64,000 nucleotides of DNA from Tetmemena sp. SeJ-2015. Taxonomy: Eukaryota > Ciliophora > Spirotrichea > Sporadotrichida > Oxytrichidae. The notes below the pieces were generated by a model that was not told the origin of the DNA, made no database searches, and saw nothing but the letters and a program-made list of their open reading frames with translations. This document shows positions 32,634-43,838 of this stretch, in pieces. Position numbers and translations under genes: made by a program. The stretch is taken from the NCBI GenBank assembly GCA_027382625.1, contig JAJKFJ010021481.1, positions 20,695 to 84,694 of the forward strand. Direction: 5' to 3'. The first letter of the stretch is position 1. Every line of letters begins with the position of its first letter.

Positions 32634-33119
32634 TCACTGCATGGGTTGGTTGTGAGGGTCTTGCTTGTCTATCTTTCTGAAGAAGTACATGTAGCCCTTG
32701 CCAATAGGAGGCTCAGTTGTGAGAGCTACCTTGGCATCGTTGTAGTAGACCCAAATATATAGAAACACATATTTTATATTGTCTAAACCCACTGTCCATC
32801 TTTGCGAATGTGGCACACATAGTGACCGCAGTGAACACTAGATCCCAAATGAGTGATGGTGCTATTCAAGTCAAATCTCATAATCTATTTTATTAACAAG
32901 TTGTAGAAGCCTGGTCTGTTATCAGCATACCCCTCATTCAAAGAGGCGTTGAGATCAGTCATCTCATGATCGCTATCAGATAAAAGAAAAAATAATCAGG
33001 CTCATCACCGTGATTAAACATCCAGTCCACTGCTCTGTCAGGGTTCATGTCCTAAATTTTATTAACAAAGATGATGATTTTTAGCTTACGCATTTCTTCA
33101 GGGCCTTTCTAACTTTCTT
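32634..33119 (-). CDS. USP5: USP5-like deubiquitinase, C-terminal part (inverted segment)
   Basis: Continues the USP5 protein interrupted at 41608. It starts at the pointer TAACTTTCTT (33110-33119; AAGAAAGTTA on the coding strand). It gives KKVRKALKKC, intron, DMNPDRAVDWMFNHGDEP (end of the second UBA domain), then PGFYNL, THLGSSVHCGHYVCHIRKDG with the catalytic His box GHYVCHI, WVYYNDAKVAL and GKGYMYFFRKID. TGA at 32636-32634. IESs: pointer TGGGT (32749-32786 region) and probably CTGAT near 32990-33012. Animal USP5 has the same order (UBA2, then H..CGHYVCHI.KEGRWVIYNDQKV). The catalytic His thus lies 6 kb from the catalytic Cys, on the other strand. Confidence 0.9.
32749..32786 (-). other. 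IES in USP5 His-box region, pointer TGGGT
   Basis: ACCCA on the plus strand at 32749-32753 and 32787-32791. Removing 38 bp yields KDGQWVYYNDAKV, matching the family (GRWVIYNDQKV). Confidence 0.85.
33110..33119 (-). other. Pointer AAGAAAGTTA, partner at 41599-41608
   Basis: Exact 10-bp match, in inverted orientation, at the break of USP5 within UBA2. The join reads GFSEKKVRKAL in frame. Confidence 0.88.
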
Positions 33120-33292
33120 TGCATATTTTAAAAGATCCAATTTCTAGGAAAATTGCGGGAAGAGTTAGCAAATTAATTTAAGGTTAAAGATATCTATCCA
33201 TCTGAATTGAGTTGCTGCTCTCTTCATTCTTCATTCCCTATAACATTCATGCCATCATCGAAATCCTTCAATTGAAAATACTAAAAGTAATT

Positions 33293-36200
33293 TCACAAAT
33301 CCTGATTGTAGTCAAAATTGCTCTCTTGATCGTTGAGATTCATTTTGCTGCTATCTTGAATGCTAATCAGATCCTAATCATCGAATCTGTAGTCCTCTTC
33401 ATTCGCTTGATTGTCTTGAGAGTAGCTGAATCCAAGCTACTTATTTAAAGAGCCTTTAGCTTTAGGTGGCTCGTTTTTCTGCTTTCTTATGATCCTTTGC
33501 TGTTGCGAAGACTAGTGACCTCTTTCCTTCTCCTCTTCATCAATAGAAAAATTCGCATTCTTAAATTAAAGATCAAGGTTGACTTCAAATACTGATTAGC
33601 TGTCTTAATTATTAGCTCCATCAATCTAGCTCAATTGATTCGCTTCAGACATTTCAATATCAATATCTCCGCCTTCCACAGAGCTCTTGTTATCCTTCAA
33701 GGCACTCTACTAACTGAGAATCTAGACTGACTTCTACTTTGATTGAGAGGAGCCTTTTCTTGTACCAAGAGCTCTCATCTCTTTATTCTAAACTTAGTTC
33801 TGCTCTTAATCATTCACTGAAGAAGTTCCTACTTATTGATATCTCACAGATGCTCTAGTTACTCTTCCACTGGGATTTACATAAGGCACCGGAGTAGTTG
33901 CATTTTAAGCTGGCCTAGAGCGAGTGGCTTGAAGCTCTTTCTAGGGAGAACTGTTATTGCTGCTGTCATTCATCAATCCAAATTAATTAGGCTTCTTTAC
34001 TGACTGGTTTCCTTACTTGTCTTACTGTTGCTATTACTGCTACTAGTTAGGTCTGTAATTTTGCTTCTTCTTGGTAGGCTTTATATACTAGAAGACCTCA
34101 TTTTCTTCCACTAGCTTTTCCAAAAGTAGCAGTGAGGCTCGAGCACACATTCCAAGCTTGATCTCTTTTATCAAGGCCTCTCCCAAATACGTTTAGTTGG
34201 GTCTTCAATTCCTCATAGAAGTGGTCGTATGTCAGATAGTGAGCAGCTTTCTCATTCTCAAGTAATCTCTCACTGATTTGGAAGACAGTAAGGTATTTAG
34301 GGATTCTTAGGTGGCTTCATCTATCTCAATAAATCTCTTCTTTGAGAGGGTTTCTTTTTGCTCTGAAGACAATTAAATGGGTTCCATGAATTACCGGAAG
34401 CAGTAGTAAATCTTAAGAATGTCAATTATCTACAAAGCTTTATCCTCCCAAGTCGGAACGTTATCTCCAAGTTCATCACAAATAGGCCTCTCACGAGGAG
34501 CCATTCTAGGTACTTGCCTAATTCCATACTTCACAACTTTGCAAAAGTAGCACTTCCATTTGCCTCTGGGACATTAAAATAAAAATATGAGAGAAGTAGG
34601 TTATTAAAGATTTTTGGAGATTACTTCTCGTATCCAAGGCAGTCAGCATGAAAAGCAGAGGGGCAGTCATCGCAGCATATCAGTTTTCCTGGTTGCTCGC
34701 AGATGCCGCAAATATCTGCATTGAAGTCAATATTCTTCCTACCACCAGTTTATCCACCAGTTGTAGTGCCACCTCCTTCGTTTCCTTCTTCCTCTTTTTC
34801 TCCTCCTAAACCAGGCAAAGCCCGTTTGGAAAACGAGTTTTGAGTCATCCCAGTTATCAACATTTTGCATATCCTCATATGTTATGTCAAACTTCTTAGG
34901 TCTCCCTCTTCTTTTGATTAAAGACTAAATTACTTCCTCTTTATCAATTCAGTTATGATTAAATAAATAATGAAAACTGCCTCTTGTTCATTAACAAGTC
35001 TGTTGATTGCTTCGCTTTGCATGACATTTTAATCTAAGAAGCCCATTTGAGAAAGCATGTTATAGTTTGAGATTATGGTTTGCATTTTAATCGATTCGAA
35101 GTTATGTGGCCTATTCTTGAACTAGTTTAAGGCGCTCATAGGATTCATCTCTGCAAATAACTTGAGCCTTTTATAAGGATTCTCGAAATTTAACTCACTA
35201 GTGTTACCACCTCCTGACTATAGATTTCTTCCCTAGATCATCAAGTCTGAATAGTTACCGGCAGTATTTTACAATTCCTGTAGTTCTTAGCCTGTAGACT
35301 TCTTGTCATGAATACTCTACGCTTCCTTGAAATTGAAATAGACTTGCTTCGTCTTCTTGCGGAAGGACTTTTAAGCTGTTGCATCATTGAATATTCTGTT
35401 TGTCAACTCGTTATCTGTCAAGAGTAACTCAAACTTTTCATCGATAGAGTCATGCAACTCTAAAAGTTAAGTGTCTGTGATATCGAAAATCCTCTCTGTG
35501 TTTGGCTGAGTAAGAATAGTCTTTATCTTCTTATAGAGATCCCTTATGCTTATGAAATCAGACTCTTCGAGATAGTCATTTATTTTACTCAAGAGAGAAC
35601 AGAGGTTCGAGTGAAGCATATCCCAGAAATAAAGTGTGTAATTATCTGAATTCAAGCTGCTATTCAACCCTCTCGTCTTGGGAAACTTGTATTGACACTT
35701 TTAGCACTCATTTTTGAAGAAGGCATTAACTTCATTACATTTCTTACAGATCTTTTTATCCTTTCCTGAGAAGATATAGTCCCCAATGAGTTTCTCTTTG
35801 AAACTACTCGCCATTAAGCTCTTCTTCTAGGGCTCTTAAATTGGTTCTGGCACTTTAAACTAGTGGATCTAGTTTACCTCTATTGACTGTTTAGCCACTG
35901 TGACGGTTGCCTCTGGATTATTCTGCTCTTCAATAATTGGCGCCTTTTCCTAGACTTCAAGAGCCTGAAGATTCCTTCTTGTTGGATTTAAAGATTTTAG
36001 CTGCCCCTCATTTTGTTACTAGCCCTCTTTCTTCTCGTTTTTCATAGATTCCGGGATTTGTGATCCAGGCCCTGGAACAGGCCCAGGCTTTTTCTCATAT
36101 TAGAAGCCGCAATGAGTACAGTTCTCACCTCCATTTGTAGGGAGCAGAGAATCGCAGTTGACGCACACTTAGTCATTAGCGATGATCTCTTCCTCCTTTT

Positions 36201-36650
36201 TGCCAAATCTAACTCTTGGGAAGAAAGTGTTCCTATCTATGTGAGCCTGGATTTAGTCAAGGATTGAGTTTGACATCTTCTCAATTGCTTGCTTCCTCTC
36301 TACATCTGATTTAAAGAAGGGCAGCTAGTGGCAGAGTGCAGTTGCGAAATCTATGGGCCTAAGTCTTGGCTCCATCAAATCCCAATCAAACTTGTCCCTC
36401 AAAATAAACTTGTCTCCAAACCTTATGTCCAGCTAAATAAATTGTTAAGAGTCAGAGTGTTTTGCATACCACTATAGGCGCTAGCTTTTTATCAAAAGCC
36501 AATTTGGATAAATTGACTGCAGGAACCTTAAATTAGGAAAAGGTTTTTCAAGAAGCATTAAAATATAAACTTGTTATTGGGTGGCTTGAGTGGTTTAATT
36601 TCTCTTGAAGATTCCATGTCTCTTACATAGTTTTCTACGTCAAATAGCAT
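33293..36650 (-). CDS. SNF5-domain protein with AT-hook and PHD finger
   Basis: Chromatin protein. ATG 36650-36648, TGA 33295-33293. The N-terminal quarter resembles the SNF5/SMARCB1 domain: RFGDKFILRDKFDWDLMEPR, FATALCHQLPFF, and KMSNSILDQIQAHID, compare DxFxWNxNExxxxPExFAxxLCxDL. Two CxxC zinc ribbons follow (CVNCDSLLPTNGGENCTHC and CKKC..CQKC). Then come an AT-hook (KRGRPKKF, about 34905) and a PHD finger at 34720-34540 (CGICEQPGKLICCDDCPSAF, HADCLGYEK, intron, KWKCYFC; C4HC3 complete). The C-terminus is N/S/Q-rich. Membership in a SWI/SNF-type remodeller is inferred from the SNF5 domain; the PHD fusion is unusual for SMARCB1. The whole gene lies between the two halves of USP5. Confidence 0.72.
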
Positions 36651-36833
36651 CTTTTAATATACTTTAGCTTAATCAATAAATTATTGTTTCTTCGTTATAA
36701 TTGATGATTTTTATCCTATCTCTCGATTTTTCATTAATTTTACAAGAGTTTCATAGTATTTGCAGATAATAGGCTTGAAAATTATTAAATACTTGATTTT
36801 TAATTACTTAATCAAACAGAGAGATATAAAAAT

Positions 36834-38952
36834 ATGTTCAAGAAGCCCTTCAAAATTGCCAATTCTCATTCAGTAGCTAATAAAGATAAGAAAAAGATCA
36901 GAGACTAGCTAGTGAGTCTCTCTTTCGATCCCAAAGTAGTGGATATTCTCTTAGATGATAAGCAGCATGATAATTAGGAATTGATGCTCGATAAATTGCA
37001 GGGTTCAAAGATTATGATCTACTCCCGCTCAAAAGTTCCCCTTTTCTTTACCCCAGACACGAAGAGCAATAACTTCTACCCAACCATTTATACCTTATTT
37101 CACTTCAGAGGCGGGAATGGATTAGGTGTGCTCGCTTGCTTTTTAAAGACTGGAGTTGAATCTTATATCTTCAATGGGGCTGATTTGATGTGGCCTGGCA
37201 TTAAAGCTATTCAAAGCACGTATATATTGAGTTAACTTATAAAGCTTTTAGTAAAGATGATTTCAAGCTATATGACACGGTGGTCATCTATGCTAAGAAT
37301 TAGAATTCTATCTCCCAAGTTTCCTCAGACCTACTTGATATACTTATTTAGTATGTTGGGCTTTTAAACTTTAGATTGATTACGTACCTATCGCAGTTGG
37401 AAAGATGCTCAGCAACAAAATTCCTGAAAACCTAAAGGGAAAAGCCATTTAAGTGGAGCATTACTTATATGATGAGTTGTGGAATTCTGGGCCTAAGAAA
37501 ATACCTGATGAAATCACCATGAATACAGAGCAAACTATAGAGACGGGAAATGAAGAGGAGAAGAAAGAAAGTCAAACTATCTCAGAGGAATAAACAGTAA
37601 CTGAAGCCTAGACCGAGGGAACTACAAGTGATTAACCAGAAGAAGAAAAATTGATTTACATTACTCTTATTTGGTAAATTGAAGAAGAGAAGAAGGCATA
37701 TGAGGTATCTGAAGATTCAAAATAATAAACCGACTAAACAGAGGAAGAGGGCTTAGAGGCAAAAGTCCCAGCTGAGGAAATGGATGCTAGAATTATAGAA
37801 GCATTCTATAGATCGATATATGAGGATATCAAGGACTCAGATTTGCCTATAGAGCCCTCTGATTTGATGAAGGAATACTTGAGTCTGTATTCTGATATCA
37901 ACTACAAGCTAGACTTCAGAAGTACCTCATTCAAAAGGGTAAGCAAACTAATGAGAATAAGGAACAATTTAACCAATTTTGTTTTAGATTGGAAAGTTTC
38001 TGGAAGTCATGCACAAAAAGGGAATAATTGAATATAACGAGCCCAAGGGTATTAGCCACAAAGTCATAACTAAGATCCACAGACAGTGCGAGGAAATCAA
38101 ATCCTTTGTTCCTTAGCATTCACTCAGAAAAGCTAAGAAAGCAACAGGAGCTGGAGCTAATGGAGAAACAGGGCAAGCAACTGTTCTGAGTAATGGCATT
38201 AGATATCCCAGAGTTGATATATCTGAGGTTTTTCAACTAGATAGACACTTGAATTGTGTAGTAATGAATGTCAAGGAAATCAATCAAGAGTAAGGTCAAT
38301 AAAATCTTTTATTGTTTCATACAACTTAGAGTAAAAGTACTTCACTCTTAAAGATATCCGAGATCTCATCGTTGCATATGTGAAATAGAACAAGCTAGAA
38401 GAAGGAGCTGGCAAAGGTTAAGTGAAACTAGATCCAATTTTAGCTCAGATAGTGAACCAAAAGAAGTCAATTACCTCAGATAGCTAAATTTCTAAGGATA
38501 ACCTTTTCAAGAGCTTATTTAATTCAATTAATAAAGTTTAAAGCATTCTCGATCACATAATAGCGTGCTATTAGGTGGTGCAGCTTGATGAGGCTGAGCT
38601 AATAAAGGATAAAGATAGGGTAAAATACTTCAGAGGTGATATCCCTGTAGTGAAAGTCTAAGCCAAGCGAGTTCAGAATAAAAAGCAGACTGTTATCACA
38701 GGCCTTGAGCTTTATCAAATTGACTATGATGAACTTGTGTAGTTCTTACAGAATAAGTGCGCTTGCTCAGTAACTACTCAAGATATACCAGGCCAAGGCG
38801 AAGCCAGAAACCCAAGATAAGAGGTCTTAGTTTAGGGAAATCATCTAGATCTGATATCTAGAGATATCCTAGTGAAGAGGTACTTTGTTCCTGAGAAGAA
38901 CATAGTCAGAGTAGATGATATCAAAGGCAAGGACAAGAAGAAAAAGAAGTGA
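36834..38952 (+). CDS. EIF2D: Translation factor eIF2D (ligatin)
   Basis: eIF2D binds the 40S subunit in tRNA delivery and recycling. ATG 36834 starts MFKKPFKIANSHSVANKDKK as in animal eIF2D. Next are the DUF1947/PUA-like region (FYPTIYTLFHF, then GADLMWPGIKAF), an acidic Q/E linker, the winged helix (DSDLPIEPSDLM), the SWIB-like part (YFTLKDIRDLIVAYVKQNKL, KLDPILAQ) and the SUI1 domain (VQNKKQTVITGLELYQID). It ends with a Lys run and TGA 38950-38952. IESs at 37202-37239 and 37308-37387 are needed. An intron at about 37939-37988 restores FKRIGKFLEVMHKKGI. A further interruption near 38290-38330 can be an intron or an IES with pointer AGAGTAA. The gene is not scrambled but nested in the USP5 gap. 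Confidence 0.92.
37202..37239 (+). other. IES in eIF2D, pointer TAAAGCT
   Basis: TAAAGCT at 37202-37208 and 37240-37246. Removing 38 bp joins MWPGIKA to FSKDDFKLYDTVVIY in frame. The left end lacks GT. Confidence 0.85.
37308..37387 (+). other. IES in eIF2D, pointer CTATC
   Basis: CTATC at 37308-37312 and 37388-37392. Removing 80 bp joins YAKNQNSI to AVGKMLS, in line with the family (NRAPVAIGVAAM). Confidence 0.75.
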
Positions 38953-39136
38953 TACCCATCTTCATAGATTAGCTAGTAATTGGCTTTGACTTAATTAAAA
39001 GAGAATTTCTTAATTTACTGATGAGAAATATAACACAGGATGAGGAATTAAAATCTTGGTTAAGAGAGTTAGGGTATAATTTTAATTACTAATCTTAAGT
39101 AAATCTTTTGAATTCTATCTGAAAAGCAAAGATATA

Positions 39137-41608
39137 ATGGCTTCTACTTGTCCTCACCTTACTGGTGCAAACATCACCAAAAACATCTAAGGAAAGCTCG
39201 TTTACAAAGACGAGTGCACTAAGTGCTTCCACTCTGCTGTAAATACTTTTGGAGATATAACTTACAATAGAAATCCGATGAAGGAGTGGATGTCTGTCTC
39301 AAGTGCTTCAATGGAGCTTGCCCCGGTGGTGCTTTCGATCACTCAAATCTTCACTTTCAGCAACATAATCACCCCATCGTTTTGAATATAAGGCAAGTTC
39401 TCAAGGTATGCAATCATTACTTATTTTTTATCATAAATTTAGGAGCAAGATAAAACTGAAGCGCCAGCTCAGATTACCAAACTAGCTATTGGAAAGCCTG
39501 GAGGGATTGATGCAGGTTCTCATGATTACGATACCGTACTGACCTTGAAATGCTTGGCCTGTGGTGGACAGACTCTAGATCACAAGCAACCTGATATTAG
39601 TGGCTTAGTTCAATCTGTGCAACAAGCTCAATCAGCCTACTTCTAAAGCACTCTCTCAGAGTGGGAACTTAAGCTTGAATCTTGCGAGCACTGCTTGCTC
39701 TTAGATCAAACTCTATTTAATCTTTAATTAGTTAAGTAAGAATGGTAATTTACTATCAAACTGGGTCTCAAAAAATTGCAGATAAGTCTATGGCTCATTG
39801 TCAGGAGTGCGATTTATCGGGAAGCTTGTGGCTATGTATGACTTGCGGACATCTCGGCTGCAGCAGAAAGAATTGGGATGGCACTGGAGGAAACAACCAC
39901 GCTATTGACCACTTTGATTCCCACAAGCATCCTCTTGTTTGCAAATTAGGAACTATCACTCCCGAGGGAACTGCTTGTAACTTATTTCTGTTTCATTTAA
40001 CCTTTTAGCAATTTATAATGAAGTGATAAATGATTATTCTCATTTCATTGAAATTTACTGTTACTAATGCAATGAAGGACAGACTTGATGACAACTTGGC
40101 TCAACACTTGCAGACACTAGGAATCGACATCAAGAGCCAAGTCAAGACTGAGAAAACTATGCAGGAGCTTGACTTGGAGCTGAATCTCAACTTCACTCTC
40201 TCTAAAATTCTAGAAGAGGGCAAGGAGCTTATCCCTCTCTTTGGACCTGGCTACACTTTATAATGTTAGAATATTGTTTTCGAAATGCATTTCACTGGAT
40301 TGGAGAACCTTGGCAACTCTTGCTACATGAATAGTGTGCTGCAAGTCTTATTTGCTCAGCCAGAGCTGTCTCAGAAGTATTTGGACAACTCAGTGATTCA
40401 CCATATGAGTTGCTCTCAGCACGCTCCAGACTGCATGGAGTGCTAAGTTGGAAAGTTGGCTCATGGAATCTTCAGTGGCATGTATTCAGAAAAGAAACTT
40501 GCCAAGAAAATCGCCTACGAAGGATAAAGCGAGGAAGAAAAGCACAAGGAGGAATTGCTTGTCAAATTTTGACATCTAAGTTACTTAGTTGTGTTTTAGA
40601 ATTCTATCAAGACGGAGTTAAACCTCACATGTTCAAGACTCTCTTCGGCAAGGGCCATCCAGAGTTCCAAACAGGATAACAGCAAGATGCACAAGAATAT
40701 CTGTTCTATCTGCTTGAGAAACTTCAGAGATTGGAAAAGAAGATTGGCTTCCAGCAGTCTAATGAAAATAAACCCTCTTTATTATTGCAAAATAATAAGT
40801 TTCTAAGATGAAATTTTCGAATTCGAGCTTGAGACTAGAGTTCACTGCTTGGAGTGCAACCACGTCAAGTATTCAAAGTCGAAGGCTCAGCAATTGACCT
40901 TAGTAGCTCCAGTTGCTTCAACCGTTGAGAAGGGCACTCCAGTTGACTTTGAAGACTGCTTGTAGAAATTCTTCGGAGAAGAGCAAGTTCCCGATCTCTT
41001 CTGCAAAGTCTGCAACAAGAAAACAGCAGTCCTTAAATCGCACAGACTAAACACTTTCCCCAAGGTGCTTGCTGTTGTTCTTTAAAGATTCGTCTATGAT
41101 CAATGGGTGCCCAAGAAGCTTGAAATTGAAGTTTAGATTCCAAACCTCGATGAGATAGACATTATAATTGATTGAGATATTTTCATATTCCATCTACTCC
41201 TACTTGTTTAGACTTTGAGAGATTCAGAGGCACAAACTGCTAGGGCAATCCAGGAGAGCAAATCATTTAGGAAGAAGCAGGTGCAGAGGGAGAACAGGAG
41301 GTGGAGCCTGATCTAAATCAGGAGCTACTAAATCAAATCATAATGATGGGTTTGCCAGAGAACCACGCTAAGCATGCTCTTTACAAGACTGGAAATAACT
41401 CTGCAGATGCCGCCATCACTTGGTACTTCGAGAATCAAGGAGACCCAAGTAAGAAATTCTAAGTTTTAAATCTTAAATCAATTTTCAGGCCTCGATCAAC
41501 CCTTGCTTGTTAAGAAGGCAGGCGGAGCAGGAGCTGCCTCAGCAGACAACATTCCTTAGGACTTGATTGATGGACTTCTAGTTTTTGGATTCTCTGAGAA
41601 GAAAGTTA
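39137..41608 (+). CDS. USP5: USP5-like deubiquitinase, N-terminal and catalytic Cys part
   Basis: USP5/isopeptidase T disassembles free polyubiquitin. ATG 39137. Order as in USP5: first ZnF (CPHL..., intron 39241-39272, CLKCFNGACPGGAFDHS), second UBP zinc finger (CQECDLSGSLWLCMTCGHLG, NWDGTGGNNHAIDH), and LGTITPEGTA. The catalytic Cys box follows (GLENLGNSCYMNSVLQVLF), then KTLFGKGHPEFQTGQQQDAQ, CxxC pairs (CLECNHVKYSK and CKVCNKKTAV), FVYDQWVPKKLEIEVQ, UBA1 (MMGLPENHAKHALYKTGNNS) and the start of UBA2. IESs at 39733, 40254, 40553 and 41157, plus short introns, are needed. It ends at the pointer AAGAAAGTTA (41599-41608). The rest, including the catalytic His, is inverted at 33119-32634. Confidence 0.92.
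39733..39782 (+). other. IES in USP5, pointer TAAGT
   Basis: TAAGT at 39733-39737 and 39783-39787. Removing 50 bp joins TLFNLQLVK to SMAHCQECD in frame; the GT-AG alternative fails the frame. Confidence 0.82.
40254..40292 (+). other. IES in USP5 before the Cys box, pointer CACT
   Basis: CACT at 40254-40257 and 40293-40296. Removing 39 bp joins FGPGYT to GLENLGNSCY, the USP5 consensus. Confidence 0.87.
40553..40599 (+). other. IES in USP5, pointer AATT
   Basis: AATT at 40553-40556 and 40600-40603. Removing 47 bp joins EEKHKEE to FYQDGVKPHMFK in frame and eliminates an in-frame TGA. Confidence 0.85.
41157..41209 (+). other. IES in USP5, pointer AGAC
   Basis: AGAC at 41157-41160 and 41210-41213. 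Removing 53 bp joins PNLDEID to FERFRGTNCQGNPGE (family: LDISQLRGTGLQPGE) and eliminates an in-frame TGA. Confidence 0.85.
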
Positions 41609-41710
41609 ACCACTTTCATACAAACTTTATCTTTAGAGTGATAATATTGATAATAGATCATTTTAGGAAGGTAAATAAATTTATTTAAGATAAAAGTGGA
41701 ATTCAAATTA

Positions 41711-43798
41711 ATGGAAAGCTATAACTCTGAGACTCAACAGCAGAGATTAAATCACCTCCAACTTTACAGTTGTAGACCAGAAGAAGAAGAAATGAGTACC
41801 TTAAATTTTGAGTATTGAATTCTTTGAATAGATGTCTTTGAGTACTCACTACACCAATCAGAAGAGCCAGGAGAGGCTTTCAAGAGACAGTTGAAAGAGC
41901 AGATAGACAAGCATTCTTTAAAAAGGTTACTGAAGAAGAATCTAAGTGCAGGGGTGTTCCAACTTTTTTAACAAAAGTATAGCGTTATAATCCTCGATGA
42001 GATACAGGTAAGAATTGACCATCCGTGGTTGTAGATATTTATCTCTTTGAATAGGAAATACTGGAGGGAGTTTTCGCATTCATCGATATATTGGTGGACG
42101 ATCAACAGATCAGGAACTTCCACCTCAATTATCCAAGGTAATCACAGTTTACAGGTTAAATAGTTTTCTGACTCTAATTTTTTAAACACACCATTGTCTT
42201 AAAAATAAATTAAACTTCCTTTTAGATTCTTACTTGACTATCGAAGGATAGAGGCCTTGGTTGTGAGGGATCCAAAGCAAATAAATCCGAGCACAGTTGA
42301 TCTCCCTCTAATGTATCAGTTATTGAATCCTCACTTCGAGGAGGAGAAAATTTTCTACACTTCACTCTCCGAAATATTTTAAAAAGTGCTAATTAACCAG
42401 CCTCTCAACGACCAAGAGAGGTACATATTCTCACTAGAGAATTCATTTGAAAGTGAGGAGCCAGAGGTCCCCTCTTCTGTCGCTTTTTAATTTCAAATAA
42501 ATGTTAATTACATAATAATGCAAAGTTCATCTAATTTATTTCAAGAAGGTGCATTAAGAGTAAATGACGACACTGCTATTGCTCTCTAAGGGCAGAGCTA
42601 ATTAGAAGAACTGAGCAGCATAAATGACAACAGCTCAATTATGGATGACAGTTAGATAATTTATTTCTTACATACTTAAAAATGCTGAGTATTATTATAG
42701 ATTGAAGGATAGAGAATTGAAAACTAGAAAGAGTAGCAGTAGAGTTGCTAGCCTAACCTACTTGATGATGTTTAGAAGTGCATCTTAAACGATCAGAGGA
42801 AAAAGAAGAAGAAGAATAAGAACAAGAAGAAAAAGAAGATTAATCTACAAATCTAGAGTGAAAGCTTGAGATAGGAAGGATAATCTGCTTTTTATAACAA
42901 CACCAATAACTACAGCAATTTAAGTTTATATTCTCATCATAGTAATTAAATGTTAAATTTTGAAGATGAAGTTGAGTTAAAGCAGAGTGAAGAGGCAAGG
43001 ATAGGCTAATCTAACTAGAGGGAATTCATTCCAGAGACATCTCCCTCAGGATAAATTCTAGAGGAGCTATTCCTATCATTTGCAAAAGACCATCTAGAGA
43101 TATAGTTACCAGATAATTTGAAAAATATTTACTCCTCGAAGGCTCTTGGCTAGTCAAATTAAAACAAAGTTCTGAGTTAGCATTTGAAGGACGAAGATCT
43201 CATGAAAATTAATTAGATTTAGAGTGAGCTGAGGACTGTGCGCTAGTCTCCTATAATATCGCAGCTCATCTTGAGTTTGTATCTGAGCTCAAAAGAAGCT
43301 CAAACTTCTCAAATTCAAACTGAGTTGGAGAAACAAAATCTAATCTCTGAAATGCAAACTATCAAGATAGCGAAGCTCTAAGCTGAAAGAGCAAACGCAG
43401 AAATGAAAGATAAAATAAAGAGCCAAAAAGAATAAATCAGAATACTCTAAGATTCAGTTGATCGCATTTAGAGTAAAGTATCTAACATGGAATAGAAATA
43501 AAAGAGTAAAGATAGGGAAGTCTAAGTCAAAATTGCAAACCAAATAGATGATAAAGTAGTGCAAGTATAAATGCCTTATAAGAAGAAAGAGTATAGAATA
43601 GAATAACAGAAAGGGCATGAAATCGAAATCGACAGTTCTTTAATTGATTATTTTTAATATTCTCTAATTGAAGAAGATTTGTCTTTTCATAGGCCTAAAG
43701 ACTTACTAAATAAAGTTGTTAAGAGCAGGGATAAAGATGGTTTTGTGGATGACAGGTTTCTACTAGATTTCATTTTCCTCAAAAACTTGCAAAAGTGA
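41711..43798 (+). CDS. Unknown protein with Lys-rich and coiled-coil C-terminus
   Basis: No family recognised. ATG 41711 starts MESYNSETQQQRLNHLQLYS. After a short interruption (about 41813-41835) comes a globular-looking part: DVFEYSLHQSEEPGEAFKRQ, SAGVFQLFQQKYSVIILDEI, intron 42008-42056, ILVDDQQIRNFHLNYP, second intron near 42140-42222, and DYRRIEALVVRDPKQINPST. From about 42540 the protein is Q/N/S-rich, with a KKKKKNKNKKKKK run (about 42800-42840) and coiled coil (43320-43560). It ends FIFLKNLQK, TGA 43796-43798. Convergent with the MULE-like gene, 40 bp apart. The composition is typical of ciliate proteins, so I give no function. Confidence 0.55.
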
Positions 43799-43838
43799 TC
43801 GTTCGATTCTCAATTGGTACTCAAATTTTTTAATGACC

